Positions 11,932-24,213 of a stretch of DNA of 64,000 nt are shown piece by piece. This DNA comes from Amblyomma americanum (lineage: Eukaryota > Arthropoda > Arachnida > Ixodida > Ixodidae): positions 1 through 64,000 of the forward strand of contig NW_027526695.1 in assembly GCF_052857255.1 (NCBI RefSeq). Reading direction: 5' to 3'. Within the stretch, counting starts at the first letter, position 1, and each line of letters begins with the position of its first letter. The position numbers and the translations under genes were made by a program. The notes below the pieces were generated by a model that had not been told where the DNA came from, did no database searches, and saw only the letters and a program-made list of their open reading frames with translations.

Positions 11932-12635
11932 GAGAACATGCTTTTCGCGCAGTTATAAGAGAAAACGTTTTAAAGGCGTGTCACAGGGACACTTGTAAAA
12001 CCGATGTGTTCAGATTTACCCCGTTTCGGTCTAAAACAGCTTGTTTCGTTAGACTAAGCACGAATACATGCTTTTCGCGCAGTTATAAGAGAAAAAGTTT
12101 TGACGCGTATCAGAGGAACACTTGTAAAACCGATGTAATGTGATTTAACTCGTTTCGGTTTAAAGAGCTTGTTTCGCTGTATTAAGCAAGAATACATGCT
12201 TTTCGGGCAGTTATAAGAGAAAAAGTTGTGACGCGTGTCACAGGGACACTTGTAAAACCGATGTGTTCACATTTAGCTCGTTTCGGTCTAAAACAGCTTG
12301 TTTCTTTGTATTAAGCACGAATACATGCTTTTCGCTCAGGTATAAGAGAAAAAGTTTTAAAGGCATGTCACAGGGACACTTGTAAAACCGATGTGTTCAA
12401 ATTTACCTCGTTTCTGTCTAAAACAGCTTGTTTCTTTGGTCTAAGCAGGAATACATGCTTTTCGCGCAGTTATAAGAAAAAAAAAGTTTTGACGCGTATC
12501 AGAGGAACACTTGTAAAACCGATGTGTTGTGATTTAACTTGTTTCGGTCTAAAACAGCTTGTTTCGCTGTATTAAGCAAGAATACGTGCTTTTCGCGCAG
12601 TTATAAGAGAAAACGTTTTGACGCGTGTCACAGGG

Positions 12636-12643
12636 ACACGTGT
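12636..12643. other. ACACGTGT palindromic site in a monomer subtype (example)
   Basis: A subset of monomers reads GGGACACGTGT in place of GGGACACTTGT, creating a CACGTG (E-box-like) palindrome. A second subset creates CACGTG slightly upstream (ATATCACGTGGACAC, for example 12888-12893). Both subtypes recur once or twice per HOR unit. A regulatory role is speculative. Confidence 0.4.
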
Positions 12644-13010
12644 AAAACCGATGTGTTCAGATATAGCTCGTTTTGGTATAAAACAGCTTGTTTCGTTGTT
12701 TTAGGCACGAATACATGCTTTTCGCGCGATTATAGAAGAAAAACTTTTGACGCGTATTAGAGAGACACTTGTAAAATCGATGTGTTCAGATTTAGCTCAT
12801 CTCGGTCTAAAACAGCTTGTTTCGTTGTATTAAGCACGAATACATGCTTTTTCGCGCAGTTATAAGAGAAAAGTTTTGACGAATATCACGTGGACACTTG
12901 TAAAACCGATGTGTTGTGATTTAGCTCGTTTCGGTCTAAAACAGCTTGTTTCGCTGTATTAGCAAGAATACATGCTTTTCGCCCAGTTATAAGAGAAAAA
13001 GTTTTGACGC

Positions 13011-13025
13011 GTGTCACAGGGACAC
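13011..13025. other. Dyad GTGTC-ACAGG-GACAC within the monomer (example)
   Basis: Monomers of the GTCACAGGG type contain a perfect 5-bp inverted repeat separated by 5 bp. The alternative monomer type (ATCAGAGGAACAC) lacks the symmetry. The two types are interspersed throughout, so the dyad occurs roughly every second or third monomer. It could be a binding site for a dimeric protein, which is inference; a 5-bp dyad can also arise by chance and then spread with the satellite. Confidence 0.45.
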
Positions 13026-13033
13026 TTGTAAAA

Positions 13034-13162
13034 CCGATGTGTTGTGATTTAGCTCGTTTCGGTCTAAAACAGCTTGTTTCGCTGTATTAAGCAAGAATAC
13101 ATGCTTTTCGCGCAGTTATAAGAGAAAAAGTTTTGACGCGTATCAGAGGAACACTTGTAAAA
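13034..13162 (+). repeat. Representative 129-bp satellite monomer (TTGTGA type)
   Basis: This is a clean example of the commonest monomer, phased to begin at CCGATGTG. By hand count it has 50 G+C of 129 (about 39%) and 8 CpG sites: one each in CCGATG, CTCG, TTCGG and TTCGCT, two in TTCGCGC and two in GACGCG. Two main dimorphisms run through the whole array. Just after CCGATGTG there is either TTGTGATTT or TTCAGATTT. After GACGCGT there is either ATCAGAGGAACAC or GTCACAGGGACAC. A third variable patch after CAGCTTGTTTCG carries CTGTATTAAGCAAG, TTGTATTAAGCACG, TTGAACTAAGCACG, TCGTATTAAGCACA or TTAGACTAAGCACG. Combinations of these patches identify monomer subtypes and were used to place the HOR boundaries below. 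Confidence 0.93.
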
Positions 13163-16100
13163 CCGATGTGTTGTGATTTAGCTCGTTTCGGTCTAAAACA
13201 GCTTGTTCGTTGAACTAAGCACGAATACATGCTTTTCGCGCAGTTATAAGAGAAAAAAGTTTTGACGCGTATCAGAGGAACACTTGTAAAACCGATGTGT
13301 TGTGATTTAGCTCGTTTCGGTCTAAAACAGCTTGTTTCGCTGTATTAAGCAAGAATACATGCTTTTCACGCAGTTATAAGAGAAAAAGTTTTGACGCGTA
13401 TCACAGGGACACTTTTAAAACCGATGTGTTCAGATTTAGCTCGTTTCGGTCTAAAACAGCTTGTTTCGTCGTATTAAGCACAAATACATGATTTTCGCGC
13501 AGTTATAAGAGAAAAAAGTTTTGACGCGTATCAGAGGAACACTTGTAAAACCGATGTGTTGTGATTTAACTCGTTTCGGTCTAAAACAGCTTGTTTCGTT
13601 GTATTAGGCAAGAATACATGCTTTTCGCGCAGTTATAAGAGAAAAGGTTATGACGCGTGTCAGAGGAACACTTGTAAAACCGATGTGTTGTTATTTAGCT
13701 CGTTTCGGTCTAAAACAGCTTGTTTCGCTGTATTAAGCAAGAATACATGCTTTTCGCGCAGTTATAAGAGAAAAAGTTTTGACGCGTGTCACAGGGACAC
13801 TTGTAAAACCGATGTGTTGTGATTTAGCTCGTTTCGGTCTAAAACAGCTTGTTTCGTTGTATTAAGCAAGAATACATGCTTTTCGCGCAGTTACAAGAGA
13901 AAAAGTTTTGACGCATGTCACAGGGACACTTGTAAAACCGATGTGTTCAGATCTAACTCGTTTTGGTGTAAAACAGCTTGTTTCGTTGTATTAAGCACGA
14001 ATACATGCTTTTTGCGCAGTTATAAGAGAAAAAGTTTAGACGCGTATCAGAGGAACACTTGTAAAACCGATGTGTTGTGATTTAGCTCGTTTCGGTCTAA
14101 AACAGCTTGTTTCGCTGTATTAAGCAAGAATACATGCTTTTTGCGCAGTTATAAGAGAAAAAGTTTTGACGCGTGTCACAGGGACATTTGTAAAATCGAT
14201 GTGTTCAGATTTACCTCGTTTCGGTCTAACACAGCTTGTTTCGTTGAACTAAGCACGAATACATGCTTTTCGCGCAGTTATAAGAGAAAAAAGTTTTGAC
14301 GCGTATCAGAGGAGCACTTGTAAAACCGATGTGTTGTGATTTAGCTCGTTTCGGTCTAAAACAGCTTGTTTCGCTGTATTAAGCAAGAATACATGCTTTT
14401 CGCGCAGTTATAAGAGAAAAAGTTTTGACGCGTGTCACAGGGACACGTGTAAAACCGACGTGTTCAGATTTATCTCGTTTCGGCCTAAAACAGCTTGTTT
14501 CGCTGTATTAAGCAGGAATACATGCTTTTCGCGCAGTTATAAGAGAAAAAGTTTTAAAGGCGTGTCACAGGGACACTTGTAAAACCGATGTGTTCAGATT
14601 TACCCCGTTTCGGTCTAAAACAGCTTGTTTCGTCGTATTAAGCACGAATACATGCTTTTCGCGCAGTTATAAGAGAAAAAGTTTTGACGAGTATTACGTG
14701 GATACTTGTAAAACCGATGCGTTCAGATACAGCTCGTTTCGGTCTAAAACAGCTTGTTTCGTTTTATTAAGCACGAATACATGCTTTTCGCGCAGTTATA
14801 AGAGAAAAAGTTTTGACGCGTATCAGAGGAACACTTGTAAAACCGATGTGTTGTGATTTAACTCGTTTCGGTCTAAAACAGCTTGTTTCGCTGTATTAAG
14901 CAAGAATACATGCTTTTCGCGCAGTTATAAGAGAAAAGGTTGTGACGCGTGTCACAGGGACACTAGTAAAACCGATCTGTTCAGATTTAGCTCGTTTCGG
15001 TCTAAAACAGCTTGTTTCGCTGTATTAAGCAAGAATACGTGCTTTTCGCGCAGTTACAAGAGAAAAAGTTTTGACGCGTATCAGAGGAACACTTGTAAAA
15101 CCGATGTGTTGTGATTTAGCTCGTTTCGGTCTAAAACAGCTTGTTTCGTTGTATTAAGCAAGAATACATGCTTTTCGCGCAGTTATAAGAGAAAAAGTTT
15201 TGACGAGTATCACGTGGAACACTTGTAATACCGATGTGTTGTGATTTGGCTCGTTTCGGTCTAAAACAGCTTGTTTCGTTGTATTAAGCAAGAATACATT
15301 CTTTTCGCGCAGTTATCAGAGAAAAAGTTTTGACGTGTATCAGAGGAACACTTGTAAAACCAATGTGTTCAGATTTACCTCGTTTCGGTCTAAAACAGCT
15401 TGTTTCGTTGAACTAAGCACGAATACATGCTTTTCGCGCAGTTATAAGAGAAAAAAGTTTTGACGCGTAACAGAGGAACACTTGTAAAACCGATGTGTTG
15501 TGATTTAGCTCGTTTCGGTCTAAAACAGCTTGTTTCGCTGTATTAAGCAAGAATACATGCTTTTCGCGCAGTTATAAGAGAAAAAGTTTTGACGCGTGTC
15601 ACAGGGACACTTGTAAAACCGATATGTTCAGATTTAGCTCGTTTCGGTCTAAAACAGCTTGTTTCGTCGTATTAAGCACGAATACATGCTTTCGCGCAGT
15701 TATAAGAGAAAAAGTTTAGACGCGTATCAGAGGAACACTTGTAAAACTGATGTGTTGTGATTTAGCTCGTTTCGGTCTAAAACAGCTTGTTTCGTTGTAT
15801 TAAGCAAGAATACATGCTTTTCGTGCAGTTATAAGAGAAAAAGTTTTGAGGCGTATCAGAGGAACACTTGTTAAACCGATGTGTTGTGATTTTGCTCGTT
15901 TCGGTCTAAAACAGCTTGTTTCGCTGTATAAAGCAAGAATACATGCTTTTCGCGCAGTTATAAGAGAAAAAATTTTGACGCGTGTCACAGGGACACTTGT
16001 AAAACCGGTGTGTTCAGATTTAACTCGTTTCGGTCTAAAACAGCTTGTTTCGTTGTATTAAGCACGAATACATGCTTTTCGCGCAGTTATAGAAGAAAAA

Positions 16101-18001
16101 CTTTTGACGCGTATTAGACACTTGTAAAACCGATGTGTTCAGATTTAGCTCATCTCGGTCTAAAACAGCTTGTTTCGTTGTATTAAGCACGAATACATGC
16201 TTTTCGCGCAGTTATAAGAGAAAAAGTTTTGACGAATATCACGTGGACACTTGTAAAACCGATGTGTTGTGATTTAGCTCGTTTCGGTCTAAAACAGCTT
16301 GTTTCGCTGTATTAAGCAAGAATACATGCTTTTCGCGCAGTTATAAGAGAAAAAGTTTTGACGCGTGTCACAGGGACACTTGTAAAACCGATGTGTTGTG
16401 ATTTAGCTCGTTTCGGTCTAAAACAGCTTGTTTCGTTGTATTAAGCAAGAATACATGCTTTTCGCGCAGTTATAAGAGAAAAAGTTTTGACGCGTATCAG
16501 AGGAACACTTGTAAAACCGATGTGTTGTGATTTAGCTCGTTTCGGTCTAAAACAGCTTGTTTCGCTGTATTAAGCAAGAATACATGCTTTTCGCGCAGTT
16601 ATAAGAGAAAAAGTTTTGACGCGTATCAGAGGAACACTTGTAAAACCGATGTGTTGTGATTTAGCTCGTTTCGGTCTAAAACAGCTTGTTTCGTTGAACT
16701 AAGCACGAATACATGCTTTTCGCGCAGTTATAAGAGAAAAAAGTTTTGACGCGTATCAGAGGAACACTTGTAAAACCGATGTGTTGTGATTTAGCTCGTT
16801 TCGGTCTAAAACAGCTTGTTTCGCTGTATTAAGCAAGAATACATGCTTTTCGCGCAGTTATAAGAGAAAAAGTTTTGACGCGTGTCACAGGGACACTTTT
16901 AAAACCGATGTGTTCAGATTTAGCTCGTTTCGGTCTAAAACAACTTGTTTCGTCGTATTAAGCACAAATACAAGATTTTCGCGCAGTTATAAGAGAAAAA
17001 AAGTTTTGACGCGTATCAGAGGAACACTTGTAAAACCGATGTGTTGTGATTTAACTCGTTTCGGTCTAAAACAGCTTGTTTCGTTGTATTAAGCAAGAAT
17101 ACATGCTTTTCGCGCAGTTATAAGAGAAAAGGTTATGACGCGTATCAGAGGAACACTTGTAAAACCGATGTGTTGTGATTTAGCTCGTTTCGGTCTAAAA
17201 CAGCTTGTTTCGCTTTATTAAGCAGGAATACATGCTTTTCGCGCAGTTATAAGAGAAAACGTTTTAAAGGCGTGTCACAGGGACACTTGTAAAACCGATG
17301 TGTTCAGATTTACCTCGTTTCGGTCTAAAACAGCTTGTTTCGTTAGACTAAGCACGAATACATGCTTTTCGCGCAGTTATAAGAGAAAAAGTATTGACGC
17401 GTATCAGAGGAACACTTGTAAAACCGATGTGTTGTGATTTAGCTCGTTTCGGTCTAAAACAGCTTGTTTCGCTGTAATAAGCAAGAATACGTGCATTTTG
17501 CGCAGTTATAAGAGAAAAAGTTTTGATGCGTGTCACAGGGACACTTGTAAAACCGATGTGTTGTGATTTAGCTCGTTTCGGTCTAAAACCGCTTGTTTCG
17601 TTGTATTAAGCAAGAATACATGCTTTTCGCGCAGTTATAAGAGAAAAACTTTTGACGCGTATTAGAGAGACACTTGTAAAACCGATGTGTTGTGATTTAG
17701 CTCGTTTCGGTCTAAAACAGCTTGTTTCGTTGAACTAAGCACGAATACATGCTTTTCGCGCAGTTATAAGAGAAAAAAGATTTGACGCGTATCAGAGGAA
17801 CACTTGTAAAACCGATGTGTTGTGATTTAACTCGTTTCGGTCTAGAACAGCTTGTTTCGTTGTATTAAGCAAGAATACATGCTTTTCGCGCAGTTATAAG
17901 AGAAAAAGTTTTGACGCGTATCAGAGGGACACTTGTAAAACCGATGTGTTGTGATTTAGCTCGTTTCGGTCTAAAACAGCTTGTCTCGCTGTATTAAGCA
18001 G

Positions 18002-21000
18002 GAGAACATGCTTTTCGCGCAGTTATAAGAGAAAACGTTTTAAAGGCGTGTCACAGGGACACTTGTAAAACCGATGTGTTCAGATTTACCCCGTTTCGGT
18101 CTAAAACAGCTTGTTTCGTTAGACTAAGCACGAATACATGCTTTTCGCGCAGTTATAAGAGAAAACGTTTTGACGCGTATCAGAGGAACACTTGTAAAAC
18201 CGATGTAATGTGATTTAACTCGTTTCGGTTTAAAACAGCTTGTTTCGCTGTATTAAGCAAGAATACATGCTTTTCGGGCAGTTATAAGAGAAAAAGTTGT
18301 GACGCGTGTCACAGGGACACTTGTAAAACCGATGTGTTCACATTTAGCTCGTTTCGGTCTAAAACAGCTTGTTTCGTTGTATTAAGCACGAATACATGCT
18401 TTTCGCTCAGGTATAAGAGAAAAAGTTTTAAAGGCATGTCACAGGGACACTTGTAAAACCGATGTGTTCAAATTTACCTCGTTTCTGTCTAAAACAGCTT
18501 GTTTCTTTGGTCTAAGCAGGAATACATGCTTTTCGCGCAGTTATAAGAAAAAAAAAGTTTTGACGCGTATCAGAGGAACACTTGTAAAACCGATGTGTTG
18601 TGATTTAACTTGTTTCGGTCTAAAACAGCTTGTTTCGCTGTATTAAGCAAGAATACGTGCTTTTCGCGCAGTTATAAGAGAAAACGTTTTGACGCGTGTC
18701 ACAGGGACACGTGTAAAACCGATGTGTTCAGATATAGCTCGTTTTGGTATAAAACAGCTTGTTTCGTTGTTTTAAGCACGAATACATGCTTTTCGCGCAG
18801 TTATAGAAGAAAAACTTTTGACGCGTATTAGAGAGACACTTGTAAAACCGATGTGTTCAGATTTAGCTCATCTCGGTCTAAAACAGCTTGTTTCGTTGTA
18901 TTAAGCACGAATACATGCTTTTCGCGCAGTTATAAGAGAAAAAGTTTTGACGAATATCACGTGGACACTTGTAAAACCGATGTGTTGTGATTTAGCTCGT
19001 TTCGGTCTAAAACAGCTTGTTTCGCTGTATTAAGCAAGAATACATGCTTTTCGCGCAGTTATAAGAGAAAAAGTTTTGACGCGTGTCACAGGGACACTTG
19101 TAAAACCGATGTGTTGTGATTTAGCTCGTTTCGGTCTAAAACAGCTTGTTTCGTTGTATTAAGCAAGAATACATGCTTTTCGCGCAGTTATAAGAGAAAA
19201 AGTTTTGACGCGTATCAGAGGAACACTTGTAAAACCGATGTGTTGTGATTTAGCTCGTTTCGGTCTAAAACAGCTTGTTTCGCTGTATTAAGCAAGAATA
19301 CATGCTTTTCGCGCAGTTATAAGAGAAAAAGTTTTGACGCGTATCAGAGGAACACTTGTAAAACCGATGTGTTGTGATTTAGCTCGTTTCGGTCTAAAAC
19401 AGCTTGTTTCGTTGAACTAAGCACGAATACATGCTTTTCGCGCAGTTATAAGAGAAAAAAGTTTTGACGCGTATCAGAGGAACACTTGTAAAACCGATGT
19501 GTTGTGATTTAGCTCGTTTCGGTCTAAAACAGCTTGTTTCGCTGTATTAAGCAAGAATACATGCTTTTCGCGCAGTTATAAGAGAAAAAGTTTTGACGCG
19601 TATCACAGGGACACTTTTAAAACCGATGTGTTCAGATTTAGCTCGTTTCGGTCTAAAACAGCTTGTTTCGTCGTATTAAGCACAAATACATGATTTTCGC
19701 GCAGTTATAAGAGAAAAAAGTTTTGACGCGTATCAGAGGAACACTTGTAAAACCGATGTGTTGTGATTTAACTCGTTTCGGTCTAAAACAGCTTGTTTCG
19801 TTGTATTAAGCAAGAATACATGCTTTTCGCGCAGTTATAAGAGAAAAGGTTATGACGCGTATCAGAGGAACACTTGTAAAACCGATGTGTTGTGATTTAG
19901 CTCGTTTCGGTCTAAAACAGCTTGTTTCGTTGAACTAAGCACGAATACATGCTTTTCGCGCAGTTATAAGAGAAAAAAGTTTTGACGCGTATCAGAGGGA
20001 CACTTGTAAAACCGATGTGTTGTGATTTAGCTCGTTTCGGTCTAAAACAGCTTGTTTCGTTGAACTAAGCACGAATACATGCTTTTCGCGCAGTTATAGA
20101 AGAAAAACTTTTGACGCGTATTGGAGAGATACTTGTAAAACCGATATGTTCAGATTTAGCTCATCTCGGTCTAAAACAGCTTGTTTCGTTGTATTAAGCA
20201 CGAATACATGTTTTTCGCGCAGTTATAGGAGAAAAAGTTTTGACGAATATCACGTGGACACTTGTAAAACCGATGTGTTGTGATTTAGCTCGTTTCGGTC
20301 TAAAACAGCTTGTTTCGCTGTATTAAGCAAGAATACATGCTTTTCGCGCAGTTATAAGAGAAAAAGTTTTGACGCGTGTCACAGGGACACTTGTAAAACC
20401 GATGTGTTGTGATTTAGCTCGTTTCGGTCTAAAACAGCTTGTTTCGTTGTATTAAGCAAGAATACATGCTTTTCGCGCAGTTATAAGAGAAAAAGTTTTG
20501 ACGCGTATCAGAGGAACACTTGTAAAACCGATGTGTTGTGATTTAGCTCGTTTCGGTCTAAAACAGCTTGTTTCGCTGTATTAAGCAAGAATACATGCTT
20601 TTCGCGCAGTTATAAGAGAAAAAGTTTAGACGCGTATCAGAAGAACACTTGTAAAACCGATGTGTTGTGATTTAGCTCGTTTCGGTCTAAAACAGCTTGT
20701 TTCGTTGAACTAAGCACGAATACATGCTTTTCGCGCAGTTATAAGAGAAAAAGTTTTGACGCCTATCACAGGGACACTTGTAAAACCGATGTGTTCAGAT
20801 TTAGCTCGTTTCGGTCTAAAACAGCTTGTTTCGTCGTATTAAGCACAAATACATGCTTTTCGCGCAGTTATAAGAGAAAAAAAGTTTTGACGCGTATCAG
20901 AGGAACACTTGTAAAACCGATGTGTTGTGATTTAACTCGTTTCGGTCTAGAACAGCTTGTTTCGTTGTATTAAGCAAGAATACATGCTTTTCGCGCAGTT

Positions 21001-21106
21001 ATAAGAGAAAAAGTTTTGACGCGTATCAGAGGAACACTTGTAAAACCGATGTGTTGTGATTTAGCTCGTTTCGGTCTAAAACAGCTTGTTTCGCTGTATT
21101 AAGCAG
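18002..21106 (+). repeat. Core HOR unit 1, 3105 bp (24 monomers)
   Basis: Bounded by GAGAACATG markers. Order of landmarks: TTAGACTAAG, GATGTAATGTG, TTCGGGCAG, TTCAAATTTACC (18464), ACACGTGT, GACGAATATCACGTGG, CATGATTTTCGCGCAG, GGTTATGACG, then two successive TTGAACTAAG monomers 130 bp apart (19932 and 20062), ATTGGAGAGATAC, AGAAGAACAC and GGTCTAGAAC. The next unit starts with the same series. Confidence 0.87.
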
Positions 21107-24100
21107 GAGAACATGCTTTTCGCGCAGTTATAAGAGAAAACGTTTTAAAGGCGTGTCACAGGGACACTTGTAAAACCGATGTGTTCAGATTTACCCCGTT
21201 TCGGTCTAAAACAGCTTGTTTCGTTAGACTAAGCACGAATACATGCTTTTCGCGCAGTTATAAGAGAAAACGTTTTGACGCGTATCAGAGGAACACTTGT
21301 AAAACCGATGTAATGTGATTTAACTCGTTTCGGTTTAAAACAGCTTGTTTCGCTGTATTAAGCAAGAATACATGCTTTTCGGGCAGTTATAAGAGAAAAA
21401 GTTGTGACGCGTGTCACAGGGACACTTGTAAAACCGATGTGTTCACATTTAGCTCGTTTCGGTCTAAAACAGCTTGTTTCGTTGTATTAAGCACGAATAC
21501 ATGCTTTTCGCTCAGGTATAAGAGAAAAAGTTTTAAAGGCATGTCACAGGGACACTTGTAAAACCGATGTGTTCAAATTTACCTCGTTTCTGTCTAAAAC
21601 AGCTTGTTTCTTTGGTCTAAGCAGGAATACATGCTTTTCGCGCAGTTATAAGAAAAAAAAAAGTTTTGACGCGTATCAGAGGAACACTTGTAAAACCGAT
21701 GTGTTGTGATTTAACTTGTTTCGGTCTAAAACAGCTTGTTTCGCTGTATTAAGCAAGAATACGTGCTTTTCGCGCAGTTATAAGAGAAAACGTTTTGACG
21801 CGTGTCACAGGGACACGTGTAAAACCGATGTGTTCAGATATAGCTCGTTTTGGTATAAAACAGCTTGTTTCGTTGTTTAAGCACGAATACATGCTTTTCG
21901 CGCAGTTATAGAAGAAAAACTTTTGACGCGTATTAGAGAGACACTTGTAAAACCGATGTGTTCAGATTTAGCTCATCTCGGTCTAAAACAGCTTGTTTCG
22001 TTGTATTAAGCACGAATACATGCTTTTCGCGCAGTTATAAGAGAAAAAGATTTGACGAATATCACGTGGACACTTGTAAAACCGATGTGTTGTGATTTAG
22101 CTCGTTTCGGTCTAAAACAGCTTGTTTCGCTGTATTAAGCAAGAATACATGCTTTTCGCGCAGTTATAAGAGAAAAAGTTTTGACGCGTGTCACAGGGAC
22201 ACTTGTAAAACCGATGTGTTGTGATTTAGCTCGTTTCGGTTTAAAACAGCTTGTTTCGTTGTATTAAGCAAGAATACATGCTTTTCGCGCAGTTATAAGA
22301 GAAAAAGTTTTGACGCGTATCAGAGGAACACTTGTAAAACCGATGTGTTGTGATTTAGCTCGTTTCGGTCTAAAACAGCTTGTTTCGCTGTATTAAGCAA
22401 GAATACATGCTTTTCGCGCAGTTATAAGAGAAAAAGTTTTGACGCGTATCAGAGGAACACTTGTAAAACCGATGTGTTGTGATTTAGCTCGTTTCGGTCT
22501 AAAACAGCTTGTTTCGTTGAACTAAGCACGAATACATGCTTTTCGCGCAGTTATAAGAGAAAAAAGTTTTGACGCGTATCAGAGGAACACTTGTAAAACC
22601 GATGTGTTGTGATTTAGCTCGTTTCGGTCTAAAACAGCTTGTTTCGCTGTATTAAGCAAGAATACATGCTTTTCGCGCAGTTATAAGAGAAAAAGTTTTG
22701 ACGCGTATCACAGGGACACTTTTAAAACCGATGTGTTCAGATTTAGCTCGTTTCGGTCTAAAACAGCTTGTTTCGTCGTATTAAGCAAAAATACATGATT
22801 TTCGCGCAGTTATAAGAGAAAAAAGTTTTGACGCGTATCAGAGGAACACTTGTAAAACCGATGTGTTGTGATTTAACTCGTTTCGGTCTAAAACAGCTTG
22901 TTTCGTTGTATTAAGCAAGAATACATGCTTTTCGCGCAGTTATAAGAGAAAAGGTTATGACGCGTATCAGAGGAACACTTGTAAAACCGATGTGTTGTGA
23001 TTTAGCTCGTTTCGGTCTAAAACAGCTTGTTTCGTTGAACTAAGCACGAATACATGCTTTTCGCGCAGTTATAAGAGAAAAAAGTTTTGACGCGTATCAG
23101 AGGGACACTTGTAAAACCGATGTGTTCAGATTTAGCTCGTTTCGGTCTAAAACAGCTTGTTTCGTCGTATTAAGCACAAATACATGCTTTTCGCGCAGTT
23201 ATAAGAGAAAAAAAGTTTAGACGCGTATCAGAGGAACACTTGTAAAACCGATGTGTTGTGATTTAACTCGTTTCGGTCTAAAACAGCTTGTTTCGTTGTA
23301 TTAAGCAAGAATACATGCTTTTCGCGCAGTTATAAGAGAAAAAGTTTTGACGCGTATCAGAGGAACACTTGTAAAACCTATGTGTTGTGATTTAGCTCGT
23401 TTTGGTCTAAAACAGCTTGTTTCGTTGTATTAAGCAAGAAAACGTGCTTTTCGCGTAGTTATAAGAGAAAAAGTTTTGACGCGTGTCACAGGGACACTTG
23501 TAAAACCGAGGTGTTCAGATCTAGCTCGTTTTGGTGTAAAACAGCTTGTTTCGTTGTATTAAGCACGAATACATGCTTTTCGCGCAGTTATAGGGGAAAA
23601 CTTTTTGACGCCTGTCACAGGGACACGTGTAAAACCGATGTGTTCAGATATAGCTCGTTTTGGTATAAAACAGCTTGTTTCGTTGTTTTAAGCACGAATA
23701 CATGCTTTTCGCGCAGTTATAGAAGAAAAACTTTTGACGCGTATTAGAGAGACACTTGTAAAACCGATATGTTCAGATTTAGCTCATCTCGGTCTAAAAC
23801 AGCTTGTTTCGTTGTATTAAGCACGAATACATGTTTTTCGCGCAGTTATAGGAGAAAAAGTTTTGACGAATATCACGTGGACACTTGTAAAACCGATGTG
23901 TTGTGATTTAGCTCGTTTCGGTCTAAAACAGCTTGTTTCGTCGTATTAAGCACAAATACATGCTTTTCGCGCAGTTATAAGAGAAAAAAAGTTTTGACGC
24001 GTATCAGAGGAACACTTGTAAAACCGATGTGTTGTGATTTAACTCGTTTCGGTCTAGAACAGCTTGTTTCGTTGTATTAAGCAAGAATACATGCTTTTCG

Positions 24101-24213
24101 CGCAGTTATAAGAGAAAAAGTTTTGACGCGTATCAGAGGAACACTTGTAAAACCGATGTGTTGTGATTTAGCTCGTTTCGGTCTAAAACAGCTTGTTTCG
24201 CTGTATTAAGCAG
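21107..24213 (+). repeat. Core HOR unit 2, 3107 bp (24 monomers)
   Basis: Same order as unit 1. Its TTCAAATTTACC monomer is at 21569, exactly 3105 bp after that of unit 1, and its A-run is two bases longer than in sister copies. The later part differs: monomers with GAGGTGTTCAGATCTAGC (23509) and ATAGGGGAAAAC (near 23592) are present here but not in unit 1. Confidence 0.87.

Larger units (their letters stand above)
11932..18001 (+). repeat. 6.07-kb (47-monomer) higher-order unit
   Basis: Distance between successive GAGAACATG markers is 6070 bp. The first ~1.5 kb follows the standard core order (TTCAAATTTACC at 12393, ACACGTGT at 12636). It then contains a class-2 block absent from the shorter units: the CGAGTATTACGTGGATAC and GATGCGTTCAGATAC monomers (14685-14730), CACTAGTAAAACC near 14960 and GAACACTTGTAATACC near 15215. 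Much of 12.4-14.75 kb recurs at 36.2-38.55 kb, offset 23796-23798 bp. At 16111-16120 one monomer has lost GAGA from its TTAGAGAGACAC motif. Confidence 0.82.

Noticed and set aside
12700..12709. TTAGGC motif as nematode-type telomere repeat
   Set aside because: It appears only as scattered single copies from TTAAGCAC to TTAGGCAC variants in the monomer, never in tandem.
12820..12836. True CENP-B box
   Set aside because: The essential CGGG part is absent (AAGC instead). Kept only as a low-scoring finding.
13055..13075. RNA polymerase III box B (GGTTCGANTCC-like) in CGTTTCGGTCTAAAAC
   Set aside because: Only the TTCG core matches; the 3' half does not fit, and no box A at the right distance was found. 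A tRNA-derived origin of the satellite is not supported.
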